Origin: Atrichornis clamosus
Lineage: Eukaryota > Chordata > Aves > Passeriformes > Menuridae
Length of the DNA stretch: 64,000 bases
Assembly (NCBI GenBank): GCA_013400975.1
Contig: WBMZ01012674.1
Coordinates: 124,001-188,000 of the forward strand
Direction: 5' to 3'
Shown here piece after piece: positions 14,709 through 27,900 of the stretch (positions are counted from its first letter, which is position 1; every line of letters begins with the position of its first letter). Below the pieces are notes generated by a model, which was not told the DNA's origin, did no database searches, and saw only the letters and a program-made list of their open reading frames with translations. The position numbers and the translations under genes are program-made.

Positions 14709-17700
14709 CCAGCATATGTCACAACTTGTAAGTACTACTTTATTCTTACAAAATTCTAACAATATAGTCAATATATGGGTATATATAAACATGCACACCT
14801 ATACAGATGCACATAAAAGTCTATAAACAAATACACCCAAGGAAGTCACAAGTGAAAGGCAGTAATTTGGATGGTTATTTTCAAACAACGAAGTGAAAAG
14901 ATGCCCAGACCAACTGAAACAGCCCTGCCAGTGAAAAACACACAGTGCCAGGGATCATCCGAAATCCTCACAACTAGGTGATACAGCACAAGAGATACTG
15001 TTCCACTGGAAGAAGTATATCTCAACAGAAAAGAATGACATTTCCTTTCCTAGGGAACTATTTTTGTTGTCTTTTCCCATGACATGGACCAGTGTGCACA
15101 AAGTGCATCTCCACAAGCAATGACCTAGAACAGAGAAACAGCACTAGTCAGGTGCTTACAACTGCCTGAATTTATTCACCATTAGGAATAACTTTACAAG
15201 TATTTATAGCAGTATAACCATTCAACCAAAAAGATGTACTACCACATTTTCATTTCTTCCCTTAAGAAGAATACATCCAATCAGGAGAAGGTCACTATTC
15301 CTCTTATGATTCCCAAGATCACAATCTAGAAAGGTCTCATCTTTTATTATTGAAGCAAAAGCTAAAAATAGTATGTATGTACCTTGGATCATCTCTGATA
15401 AATACTGATGGTGCTATACACTGTAAACGGAGCTTCATTCTTGTTTCTGCTTAATCAATTTTGAAAATGAAGCAATTACATTTCTCAGTTGTTTTCGCAT
15501 GATTTCTGCTAATGCCATCACAAATGCCATGTGAAATTCTGGGCTATGAAACTATTGCTTTTTCAGGATTGCAACGTTTTGTGATGAAATACAATACTGT
15601 TAACTACTGTTGATAATTTTATTTGTAATTTACAAGTATAAAGTAGAAATGTGGCTTTTTGGTCAAATAGTAGTTTTTGACATCCAAGTTTCTATTGCAT
15701 TCTAGCCAAAACCAATGAAAACCCAGCAAGAGCTAACACAGATCAGGGCTGAACTCTTGACAATTAGCACCTTGTGAATATAGTACACCATCAGTTCTGC
15801 AAAAGTAACTCCACCAAAAGTAACAAGCTATGAATATATACATAAAATTACAGAGAACAATAGGAAATGTATGTACTCAAATACTGACTGCAGCAAATTT
15901 TACAATGAGATCCCCACATTTCTAGCCATAGAATGGGTTTTTGGGTAGGTTTTTGTGTTTGGTTGATTTTTTAACTAAGACTTAAGCAGACATTTTGATC
16001 TTTTATTACAACTGAAGCTCAGGTAGAAAGCTGAGATACCTAACATGCTTCTCTGTACTCTAATGTGAATTTATAATTTCAAAATCAGTAACAGGTTAAG
16101 GAACATTCCTGTTCACTCTTTTCTTGCTTGGTTTCTTCCTCAACCCTCACCCTCTTCTTTCTGCTCTGCAACTTCAGTTCCAGCACAGTGCAACTGCAAC
16201 ATCACCAGAGAGACGGGAGGCGAAGGAAAGAGCAAACTACAAAAAGGTTAAACAGATGTGAATAACTTAAGACTCCGAACAGCCTTAGGAACAGAAATTC
16301 TCAGTATATCTGAAGATAAAAAAACTCCAGCACCTTTCCACATAGCAGGAAGACCAACTCATTCCCCTATCCTGAACCATCATGTGAGCATTAGCCAGTA
16401 AGACATCCTAAACTGGAACTTGCCGACACAGGAGTTCAGCTCCCTTCCACCAGGACACAATTAAACCAAATGGCAACTGGTTAGGATGATGTGATCCAGC
16501 TCAAGACTGCGCTCAGCAAGACAGGCACTCTTCATTTCAGTGCAGCAATCCAGTCATGTCACTTCTCCTCACCTGAAATGACCAGTGTCATGCACAGCAC
16601 TGAACTCAAGATATTTGGCACACAAGCAAAAACCTGAGAGATTGCTAACTATCAGAACTGTAATAATACCTGCCAAAGAACCCGAGACAAGCTCTATAAT
16701 GGGCAGACTTCGCTCTATAGTCCATCAGCATGAAAAATTTACTATTTCTATATACAGCTTTTTCAGTTTGTTCTGATTTAAATAAACTACATATAGATAG
16801 CATATTATGGATTAAAAATTACAAATTATAGAATTTACCATTGCCATACTTCCTTAAAAGTTACACCGTATCAGAATTGTGCTGTACGACTAATTTAATT
16901 TATAATTTGTTAGGTAAATCTTTAAATTCCTAAAGAATGCCAGCTGGCATGGGCTCTGCTGGATGGCAGGGAAGCTTCTGGCAGCCTCTCACAGAAGACA
17001 CCTCTGCACCCCCCTGCTACCAAAAACTTGCCATGCAAACCCAAAGCAAGTCTTTAAGCTACTGCTGAACAAAGCAAAATACTCTCTTCACAACATGAAA
17101 ATGGCAAGTAATAGTTATTGCAAATGTATGAGTCTTCCTGCAAGGCTTGGGTCTAATCATTCAGTCACATTATTGCAGTGTGTCACTGATGACAGCTGAA
17201 AGTTAGCACTAGTGCTGTCCATAAAGGATAGAGAATGCCAGAAAGAACAAAGTCAAAAAGCATGAAGAAAAATAAAATATATGCTCACATATCTCAACAA
17301 AACTCCTATTTACTTTCTTTTCTGCTGGAACCTATTCTATGAAAAATGTTCATATCAATTTTACTCAGGGGTAGGATTTTCCCCCTGTTCACTAGTACCT
17401 ATTTTGGAAAGGTAGATAATACTTTTGAGGTTATGTTGCTCAGAGATTTTTAGAAGCTAAGTCCAAACAACTTATCTAGATTGAGGTTTTAGAAAACTAT
17501 CTTCCAGAAGTGCTTGATCATCACCCCCATGCACTAATTAGTGATTTTGTGTTACTTGACTACAACAAGCAAAATCCATTATGAAACCAAACACCGCTGC
17601 TCAAAAATTTTTGGTTTCTAGTCCCAGGTAAAAATTGAGTAGTTTTAAACCCTGCCACAAGACTAGCTTTAGCTCCTTGCTAAAACAGACAAAAGAGCAT

Positions 17701-20278
17701 AAAAGACTTCATGTTGAAGAGCACACTTTACCTTTAAACAGAAGCTGCAAGTCCTTTCAATATGTAAACATCTTATTCTAAACTTATGTGGTGACTCTAA
17801 TAGTCACATTTTATACCAAAATAGTGTAATGTTTCCAGCTAGGTTTTTTTACTCACATGTAGGTATCAACAGCAAATACAGACCCTTCAGTAAACAGCAC
17901 AAAACAGTGCACATTTCAACAGCAGATGTCCCATCTAAACAACACGAGTGATTTTTTCAGCAAAAATCATGGTCATTCAATGGACAGAATCAAGTATTAG
18001 GAGGTTTTGCCTACTGCATGTACTTCACATGATGCACCTCACCGTGACCAAGACACCTCCACTAGATTATCATCTATCATCACATCTGCTGCAAGTTCCA
18101 CAGCATCTGTGTGCGTGAAATTTCCAGGCATACTGTGGTCCCTGAAACATGAGAAAATAAGGTGCAATTTTAGTCCTCTGACAGTTTGCATATGCATCTG
18201 CAGTGGCAACAGGTTTTTGGGTTTGGAGGCCCAGGCAGGCCTACAATGAAGCTTTGTAGATACTGCTTCGGAGACTCAGGAGATATCAACAAACTTTATT
18301 TCTCCAAAGAGAAACAATGAGAAAGAAAACAGATTGCAAGTAAAGGGTTTAGGGCAGTGGAGTGTTGATATTTTGGTTTCTTTAATTACAAAAGTTATCA
18401 GGCAGGATGAGAAAGTAACACACAAATACATTTGCTACAGACAGACCTTTTCAACAGGTGGCCTTTAACACTGCCCATGTATCAAGGCTTTGATCCTAAC
18501 CAGCTATAAAAATGTGCTGCTTATTGAAACAGACAGAGTAAGAAACTAGAAAAAAGACACGGTTTATGAGTACTCTTTATCTCCATCTGCTGCTCAGCTA
18601 AGCATTTAAGAGAATGAAGAATTCCAGAAGATATTAGTAAAAATCAGTTTCATGAGAAGTTTAGACATTTACAAACCTTAAATTATCCAATTCTCCTGTA
18701 CACTGTTTAAGCAATGCAGTATACAGATTAAAATTTGCTAGATTATGCTGTGTATTCAGTTCTCACCCACAGTAATCTCTATACCTGGAAATGAATGGTA
18801 TTAAAAACATATCAAGAAATACAACAAACTGGTTAAAGCCTCAAAGGCAACAGGAGAAACCTGTGCTCAATTCCCTGCAATCTTTGCTAACTGTATCAAT
18901 TCCAAGCAAAGCAAAAAAACCAAAAAAAAAAGCAAAACAACAAACCTTCAACCAAAGATTCACTTATCAAGTTGCAGGAAACACTTTAAATATAACAAAA
19001 ACTATTAAAAAACAACTCCCAAATACATCTGACTGATTTTCAGTGAGGTTAGTTTTAAAACACTGTCTTGCTTTATAATGTCTAATCAGAGATTTGTGCT
19101 TGTTAAAATACTACAGGCATTCAAGTTTCTACCTGCTGCATTATACTTGTTCTAAAACACATCCCTAAAGCCTACTAAAATCTACACTTGAAAAGCTAAA
19201 TTGTAAGACTGGAAAAATTGGTTCAAGATTAAATTTTCAGTTACACTTCTAAAAATTACCCAGTTTCCTTGCATTCAAGAGCACATTTGAAGGTGTATAA
19301 TTACTTTCAATAACGCTAACAAGAAAAAATCCATGTTGAAACTGACATGTTGAATCTAGAAAGCATTTTTGCAATCTACGTATCAACAAACAGACCGTGG
19401 AAATTATGTAAGCAAACTGTTGTTAAACATTCAAATGTTTTAGTTTTGCAAGTTATGAAAGTTTTATAGAGAAATTTGTTCAGACAATTGGTGATGGGCA
19501 ACAGTGCTTTCCAGCTCAAACTGCAGAGTACAGATAGTAAGAAAACAATAAGAATATTTGATTAAAAATATTGTTACTTGCTGAACTAGTTCAGACATAT
19601 CTAATGTTCAGTTGTCAACACACAAAGTCACCTCCACTTAAGATATGCATTCAGCTTTTGTACTAAGTGATTTTATAAATTAATTACTGTATCTAATTTA
19701 TAATTACTAATTACCTAAGGGGATTTACATGGGCAATTATTAGAAAACACCTCTGAGAATAACTGAAGCTGTTCCATCTCACTGCCATGGTTTGAAGAAT
19801 TGGTTTCTGCACATCACAGCAACTCTACCTTGATGCTATGAAATTGCTAAATTGCAAAATACTTCAATTGGTTGCACCAAATATTCTATGAGCTATGTCA
19901 GGGTACAACATAAGGGACAGAAAAGCTACCAAAAGCTCAGTCACAGGGCAGGTAGACCACACATTTTAAAAATTTTATTTTAATAAATAAAACATTAACC
20001 AGGCATGCCACATAAGAGGAAAGATAAGCTACTACTATAACTACTTTTTCAGATATTATGTTCTGGTACTGATTTTTTCCTAGTCACAATGGAGAAAGTT
20101 CAACCAGGAAAAAAAAAAAATTCATCTATATCTCAAAGCCTTAGCCCAAGCAATACCTTCCAAAACTTGGGTATGAAATTTTACCTTCAAGTGAAGTGAA
20201 TTACAAGAGTTCCCTTTGACTTGGAAGATGACCAGGATATCACTGAATAAATATGCATTTTTTTCAATTGTTTAGCAC
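14709..20278. other. ZFYVE28 intron: unique sequence around the LTR fragment
   Basis: Apart from the LTR fragment at 16,937-17,046, this is AT-rich intron with an A-rich low-complexity run near 18,905-18,950. I see no exon. A peptide CVKFP read on the plus strand near 18,112 recalls a ZFYVE28 motif but is on the wrong strand and without supporting context. Confidence 0.6.
16937..17046. mobile_element. Truncated fragment of a related ERV LTR
   Basis: This stretch parallels the last part of the solo LTR at 14,600-14,700: CTGGCATGGGCTCTGC, then GGGAAGCTTCTGGCAGCCTC, TCACAGAAGACACCTCTGC, and GCTACCAAAAACTTGCC with CAAACCC. It is in the same orientation but lacks the rest of the element and the CCACAACA end. 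The two copies differ at many positions, so it is a separate, decayed insertion. Confidence 0.8.
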
Positions 20279-20404
20279 AATTTAATGTTAATCTAGTCCT
20301 AAATTAGGGCAAATCTATTCTTGCTGGAAGAAAATAGATTTGCCCTAATTTAATGTTAATCTAGTCCTAAATTAGGGCAAATCTATTCTTGCTGGAAGAA
20401 AATA
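20279..20404. repeat. 58-bp direct duplication with a 20-bp perfect hairpin
   Basis: Two identical 58-bp copies lie at 20,279-20,336 and 20,347-20,404, separated by 10 bp. The 10-bp spacer plus flanking bases forms an exact inverted copy of a piece of the repeat: arm 20,300-20,319 (TAAATTAGGGCAAATCTATT) pairs with 20,333-20,352, leaving a 13-nt loop, and the same central arm can also pair with the second copy at 20,368-20,387. No transposon ends are visible. Confidence 0.9.
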
Positions 20405-21398
20405 ATAGGCCATAATTCCTAAGAAACCAAATTTATTAAGAAGGGCTGATCTGATTGTTTTAAAGCAGTTCAGTAGAAAATTAAACTCATGAACAAGGTA
20501 GATAAAAGACATTCCTAAAGCATAAGAACTACATTTACACTGAATTTAATGAAGGGAAAAGCAAAAGTGAAGCAGAACCCACAGGTATTCAAACTTAGGA
20601 TGAGTACACTATGATCAGATTAATTCATATCTAGGAGGCAAACGTCTGCATCTTTTATATGACAAACTGAGGGCTCTGCTTTACCATATCATTACTTCAA
20701 TACTTCAATTCAAGCTGTAATTCAATTTTAGTGTCCCATTCTCACAAGACATTTTGCTTGCGTTCACCAATTCTTTTGAAAAAACTGCTACAAATATCAG
20801 TTAAAACTCAAGCATTGGTGATGGCCAGGAGATTGAGACAGTAGGGATACAACAGGAGCTAATCCAGCCTCTTTGCATAATCTGAATTATACCCCAGGGC
20901 AATTATTTTACCTTCAAGATTTACATATTAAATACATGTATGCAAAGTACTGTAAAATATTGAAATCAATACAATTTTAGGTAACTTTATTTTTAGGAAT
21001 TGGTCTAAGTTGTGCAGGAGTCTTGAGCTGGCCATTTCTAAAAGTGCCTTTTATGTGACATTTGTCTACCCAGACAATGACCAAAAAGGTCAGTGCAAGA
21101 GATGGGCAGACCCTTGGTACCCTTCGCCAAATCAACACAGGCAATGGAAATCAAGATATTGAGGGGTAAAAACCCCAGGAGATGCCCAACAAAATCCTGT
21201 AACACTTTTAACCCACAGCAACTCAATATTCATGCTATAATGTAAGCCATACTACAGCAATCCCTTTCCTCTGCTGGGAGATGACAAATGAGAGCATGAT
21301 AAATGGGGCCTGACAACCCTGACTATCTTTTTCAAAAAAGCTATTTTGGCTAGTTCTGGTATTAAGAAGAATCTGTCACAAACATTTTCAATTTAATG

Positions 21399-21796
21399 TG
21401 ATGAGACTGGAGCACCTCTCCTATCAGAAAAGGGTGAGAGCTGGGACTATTCAGCCTGAAGAACAAGAAGGTCTCATCAATGTCTGTAAATATGTAAAGA
21501 GAGAGGACGGAGACAGGCTTTTTCCAAAGACTCCCAGTGTCAAGATCAGAGGCAATGGGCACAAACACAGGAGGCTCCCTCTGAACATCAGGAAACTCTT
21601 ACTGTGAGGGTGAGCGAGCACTGACACAGCTTGCCCAGAGACAGGGTGGAATCTCCATCCTTGGAGATACTCAAAAGCCATCTGGACATGATCGCAGGCA
21701 ACTGGCTCTAGATGTGCCTGTTTGAGCAGTGGGGTTGGACCAGCTGACCTCCAGAGATCCCTTCCAACCTCAGCCATTCTGTGATTCTGTAATTCA
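21399..21796 (+). mobile_element. CR1 LINE 3' fragment, plus orientation
   Basis: Recognisable CR1 blocks in order are GATGAGACTGGAGCACCTCTCC, then CTATTCAGCCTGAAGAA, the CTCCCTCTGAACATCAGGAAACTC block, GAGCACTGACACAGCTTGCC, GGTTGGACCAGCTGACCTCC and CCTTCCAACCTCAGCC, closing with ATTCTGTGATTCTGTAATTC. About 400 bp is retained with the 3' terminus intact. Open frames on both strands here (21,398-21,607 and 21,451-21,849) are fragments of the CR1, not host genes. Confidence 0.9.
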
Positions 21797-24399
21797 GGTG
21801 AGAAAAAAATGCATGAAGACAGAAAACAAAGATAATGATCCTCTCTCAAATTTTATCCACAGACATGGCAAAGTTAACAACAAAATTTTACCTTCTAATA
21901 GAATATAATTTGTCATTTAATTTCGCAGTTCAGTACTATTAAAATAATAAAGTACAGTAGTAAAATATAATATTGCAATCCTGGAAAGCTATTTTCTTTC
22001 AACCATCCAACTAAACCAACAAGTTACCTTAAAATAAATGTTATATTTTCTAGTCCCTAAACAAAAAATCAGCCATACAAAGTGTGAATTTTCTGAACCA
22101 GTAACTGGATTTCATCTCAAAGCAGTTGCTACCATTAGCAGCATTCTGGCACCAACAAAAATTCCATTTACAAAAGCTGTATGAAAGCACTCAAACCAAG
22201 TTTTGGTGAATCTCACCAAAAAGCTCTTCTAACAAATATTTTCCTTTAACTCCTGGAAGCCATTATACCTTTAAAACAAGAATTCAGGGTACCTGATGCT
22301 GTTATCACGAGATAAAAGGACAAGGAAGAGGAAAAACAGACTAAAATAACATGATCAGTATTGTGAACATCCTCTAGTATGTTCCAGGCTTATTTTTTTC
22401 TTACAGAAGAACATGACTTGAAGGTCAGAAACTGAAGGAATCCTATGTAGCATATATTTTCTTAACTGATTTGTTTGTACTCTTAACTGATTGCTATGAC
22501 TCATTTCCATTCTCCAATGTCTCTAAAATTTTAAATAAAGTAATTTTTTAATGTGCAAAACCCAACAGTACCTCTTACAGAGAAAATACTACTGCTTCAA
22601 CTGCTGAAAGGAGATTCACCAGCTCGCTTTAGGAATTCCAGGAAGAGTATCCACAGAAGCTAGACTTGCAGCAATATGCCTTGCTTAGGAGTCAGCAGAA
22701 AGAGACAAGAGCTCTTCTAGGAGAAAAGTCACACTAAAAACTAGCTACAGATGCTACAGACTGTCTCCCGCAGAAGTGTCTTTCACTTCCTCAATGTGGG
22801 AAGCAGACAAGCCTCACTAGGCTAAAGTTAGCCTTTGAATAGCTTGGCAATACCTCTTCCCTTAGAAAACGGAGGCAGTGTTCCTCCCTCTGCAACTCTT
22901 GTAAAGCCTACATAACTGCAAATACTCTCAGACTATTTGCAAATGGAGAAGACAGAAACAGTCAATGTAGTTTTATTTTAAAGCTTTCTGGTTTCAGAAA
23001 ATCAGGCCGTTCAAGGGGTGCTCTAGGACAGCAGCACACAGACATTGAACAGAAGCCTGGCAGGGGCAGCAGCAGCCCTTGGCCCAGGTTCTCCTCACAT
23101 GCCAACATCTCCAAAAGAACCAACTGCAAAAAGGCTCAATTCCTGCATTCCTTTATCAACTCACAGGTACCTTCTGCAAATCTCTATTACGATAATACGT
23201 AAGAATAAATATCTCCACTCTGGATTTCGGCTACTTTCATTATAGAAAAGGAACCCATGCTTTCTCTTCAGAGAAAACTTTCTTTAGAGACTTTTCTAAA
23301 AATAGCCTAAAGCCTATCCAACTTCTCATGAAAAGGCAACCTTTCAGGATGCCTCAAATAGACATTTCAGAAGCCAAAGCAGACCAAAACTTAAATCAGC
23401 AAATGCAGCTATATTCCAAGTATCCAGTCAAAGCTTCTGTGTAAAAAAGCTATTTTCCCAGATGAATTTTCTCCACCAAAACAGATGATTCCTTATGCTC
23501 ATCATAAAAAAAAAAACCACTCACACATAAACCTGGCAACAAGACTTAGAATGAAACAGAATCAACACTTTCTCAAGGTGGATGGTCCAATAACCAAGTA
23601 TCAGTCACTGAACGTGAAAAGTTAACTGTCAAAACCTGTCCTTCCTCAATAAAAGATTTGAAAAAAAACCCCAGCCTTTTCATTTTCTGACATTTAAAAA
23701 AAGTATTAAGAAAATATATTAACTTCACTGCCTCATTCAATAACTTTAGTTATGTCATGTGTATTTAGGTTATCTCTCAGTTCTTCGTTCATCTTCTGCT
23801 TTTGACCTAAGGCAATCTCATTCAATATGGAAGAATGTGAGGTTTTAAACCGTGCTTTGTAAGAAGTCCATGAACCCACAGGCTTGGAAATGTTCTTTTT
23901 CCCAAAATTACAAAAGATTCAATTTCACTGATGAACTTTAATGAGTTGCTGCTGCCAGGAGTAATCCCATTTCTCTCAATCCTCGATCCCCATTCCTGCA
24001 TACCGGGCTGGCTACCACTCAGTTCTGGGATGACTACAGCCCATCAGGCCTTTCTCTGTCAAACTGATTTAATCCGCAAAGGTGGGGAGCGGGAAGCTTT
24101 CCGGGGGACAGAAAGAACAGTAGGAAAGAGGTCAGTTCAGTTCTCCTTACAAAGCTCCAAACTGCTTTCTTCTAGGCTGAGTCAGCTCAAAAGAGCTCCA
24201 ATAAAAGCTACAGCCAAAGCTGAGGAAGAAGTGGGAAAGAGGCAGATGGCAAGAAATGGTCACAGTGCTGTCAGACTGGTTAAGATTGGCGTTGGGAGGG
24301 AATTAGTGACAGAGCAATAGGTTGTCCAAAGATGTGCTGAAAACCATTTTTGCCGAATTTGAAGAACGGGTCAGCAACAGGCCCTTGCATCAGAGGGTA

Positions 24400-24945
24400 T
24401 CAGCATCCTGGGCTGCAATAGGAAGAGCACTGCCAGCATGGAGAGGGAGGTAAGTCTGCCTTTCCAGTCAGGACTAGGGAGACATCTGAGTGCTGGGTCC
24501 AGTTCTGGACCTCCCAGTGAAAGAACAGCATGAACATACTGGAGACAGTTCATCTAAGGCTGATGATTCAGGCCTAGGAACATTTGTCATACTAGGACAG
24601 ACACAGGTGGAACTGTTCAGCCTGGAAAAGGCTCAGAGTGCATTTCCTCAATGTATATATGTACCTGATGAGAAGGTTGAAAGAACACTCAGACAGACTT
24701 GTAGTGATACCCAGAGAGAGCAAAAGAAGTAGTAGATACAAGCTGAAATACAGGAAATTTCATCTGAACATCAGGAAATTCATTTTTACTCTAAGGGTGA
24801 CTGAGCATTGTCACGGGCTGCCCAGAGAGGCTGTGGAGCCTCCATTTTTAGAGGCATTTGAAACCTGACTAGACATGGTCCTGAGAAACCAAGGTGCATG
24901 GACAAGACAATTTTAACAGGTCCCTTCCAACTTCATCTTCTCTCC
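24400..24945 (+). mobile_element. Older CR1 LINE fragment, plus orientation
   Basis: Diverged CR1 blocks occur in order: AGCATGGAGAGGGAGG, TGGGTCCAGTTCTGGACCTC, GAACTGTTCAGCCTGGAAAAGG, CATCTGAACATCAGGAAATTC, CTGCCCAGAGAGGCTGTGGA and CAGGTCCCTTCCAACTTCATC. The 3' terminal repeat is absent and the middle is decayed, so it is older than the copy at 21.4 kb. The left boundary is uncertain by some tens of bases. Open frames inside it are repeat-derived. Confidence 0.85.
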
Positions 24946-27900
24946 AGTTTGAACAGTTACAAATCCATCTATCACGTATAAAAAGCTATGATATAACAGC
25001 ATCACCTACAGCCAGGTAATTCTACATAGACATAGCAGAGAACTCCCATACACTTCATTAGCTGTCATTAGTTACCATTACAATATTCTAAATGAATCCT
25101 TTAAACATATTGAAGGAACTCAAAGAAGGCTTGACATGATCCTGGTATATAAACAGTATGATTGATTTAATGAGACATTATAGACAAAAATTAAATTACT
25201 GTTGTACATTAAGAAGAGCATTCACCTAAGAAAACAAATCATGTTTCATGAATCAATTGTGTAGTCTCACATGCCTTACAACACAACTCTTCTGCAACCT
25301 CCTGTGGCTCAAACTAAGGAGGGTCAGGCTGATAACAGCAAATTAGAACACAGACAAGTGCAAATAGGCCATAGCATTGGAAATACATTTGGTCACATGC
25401 TTTCCCAACCTGACCTGAACCAATATCCCATCAAGACACCAGCAATTAGCCTGCTGCTGAACATGGAGCTATGACATGACTCACAGGTTACCAAATCCTC
25501 CAAACCTGAGATCATAAAGCAGTAAACTGGCAGTTCAAAAGGGAATACTTCTTAAGCTTTCCCCCCCAATTTGTTAAATAGCATTATAACTTGCCTGTCA
25601 CACAGATCTAATTTTCACACCATTCCCACAGGACGTGCTATTCTTTACTTTTCAGTCTGAACTTCAGTGAACCTACAAGAATGGCTGAGAGTTTTCTTTT
25701 CAGGAGAGGTACAGTAGGATAATAGACACAAAAGTTCTACAGCATGATAATTAATTATTTTCCCTAAGGATCTACTGGTGTACTTTGATGGGCCTGTAGA
25801 GCAGCATAAAGCACCTGGATACTTAATTTTTCTTTTAAAATATTAATTCCATTAATCTATTACCAGAAATGTACAAAGCTCATTTAAATATTATTATGAG
25901 GCTGCAGAGGGTGCTCCAACACAGCTTATACACAGTTTCTATTCAAACACCATATTTCTCAGCAAATCCCTCATTGATTTTTCAGACATAATTAGAATTT
26001 GAAAATAATTTTGAAGGCAGGTTAAGAATAGACTTCCCTTAACACCTTGTTTTATCCAGAGAGAAGAGTGATATGAATCACAAAAATATTCTTTTCCCCC
26101 CACCAACAGAAGGTGTTATCAGTGGAAACTAACATTAGAAAGGCAGCCCTTCCTCAACATTGCCTTTTTCTTGCACCTAACTGCTCCACACATCTAATGG
26201 ACTGGGGAGCGGGGAAAGCAGGCACATAGATGTGGAAACACATTATGTAATATCATCATCCATATTGCTTTCAAGTCACTTAAGCAAATACCCTCCCTAG
26301 AAGCAGTTTCTGATGCTTTAAGAGTAGCTCCTCAAAACCAGCAAAACTTTCAGCTCTTTTAGTGACCACTCGACATCACTGTAAAGTGGTGCAGTGCCAC
26401 TCAGTGCAGAATGCAGTGACTCACGCAGGTACTGCTTTACCAGAGATGTGGGGCCAGGAATCTACAAAGTAAGAGTACCTCTACTTCTGTATCCCAGATC
26501 TTACTTTTCTGTTTAGCTGTGCAGAAGTTTTATTTGCTAGCTTTCAAGTAGGCAAAGAAGAGAACAAAAAAAATTTAAAAATAAAAATTAAAAAAACCCC
26601 AAACTTCTTTTGGTTAAAATTAAATTTAACAAGGATTTGTATTCTCCTTTTACAGTTTTTTAAATCTCATTACAGTAAGCACACAGTAAAAAATATTACA
26701 GTATCTGACAATACTGTCATTTCAATATATGAATTCTGAGCCAGCTAATGAAAATTAAATAGAGGAAATGCTTTTAAAGCATTTTAATATTTTTCTTAAT
26801 GTTGAAATAGTGTAATTAGCTGATCTTTCACTCTATTGGTCCCAAGCTCCAAATTAGCAAGTTTCAGGTTTGACAATTCATATATGGAACTTGAAACAAA
26901 GAACAGATATGCCACACGCACAATAGAGCATTCACCAAATACCTTCATAGTTCTTTCTCGTAAGAACAGCTAGCTCAAAGCACCACACTGTTTAAGAATG
27001 AAAGCCCTGCCCGTTATATAGCTCACTGTCGTGCCTCACTACTTCTGCAGAGGTTGGCCTCCAGCACATGCTGTCTGTGCCTCTGTCACTGCAAGATTAT
27101 TTGCATTAACATTTTACACAAGGTCTGCACCTTAATGTCACCTAAAAATAGCTTTGGGTGAGCCTGTTTTATGCTAAAGAATTGAATCAGAAATCCAACT
27201 CTTACTCCCACATGACTTCACCTGGGTTTCAGACTGGCCTCTGCATTACAGAAATTAACATGTTTCATACAAAAGAAAGAGCGTTAGAATAGGTGCTCTT
27301 TGGGTTAGGGTTTCATTGTGACAGTATTTATATTATGAATAGAACATAAGACACCAGCACTGAAAACACTGAGGATGCAACTCCATAGTTGATACAAGGT
27401 AATATAAAGACCATACTGTCACCAAAACAGGAGTTAGTGCTGCCCCTCTCCCCAGTTAAGCTGACAAGGGAGTCTGCAAAATTATATAAACAAAGCAAGG
27501 AAGTTTCCACTTGTGCCAGAAAGCTGACTCAATGCAAGACACAGCTACACAATTTCCAACACCAACATCAGGGAGTTAAGACAGGAACATGTGGCTGTAA
27601 GCTGAAGAACCAGCTGAGCACCAGCAGCACTTCTGCATTTGCTGTGCTGTACTGTCCTGGTTGACTTAAAATTCACAAGGGTAGTGCACAAAGATTTTTG
27701 ATAGGAGTCAGGTATCCTGAACACTGGAGACAAGTGAGTACATCTCTTTGCTCTGAAGGGATCACTACTACATTAATACATTTGACCATATCTTACTTTA
27801 CAGAAGATTTAGGTCATTACAATAGAAAGGTTGCCTAATAAGCAGTAAAGGAAGGGAGTAATAAACAGTGTGTAGTAACAGAGTTCAATTAACCAGACTG

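Noticed and set aside
13916..14826. Open frames of up to 168 codons with serine/proline/leucine-rich products
   Set aside because: They lie almost entirely inside the solo LTR; the composition comes from the LTR's degenerate internal repeats.
18007..18249. Plus-strand frame containing CVKFP, recalling a motif in the ZFYVE28 N-terminal region
   Set aside because: Wrong strand for ZFYVE28, and the residues on either side do not follow the family sequence; chance resemblance.
21398..21849. Overlapping frames of 69 to 132 codons on both strands
   Set aside because: They are read through a CR1 3' fragment; neither is a host gene.
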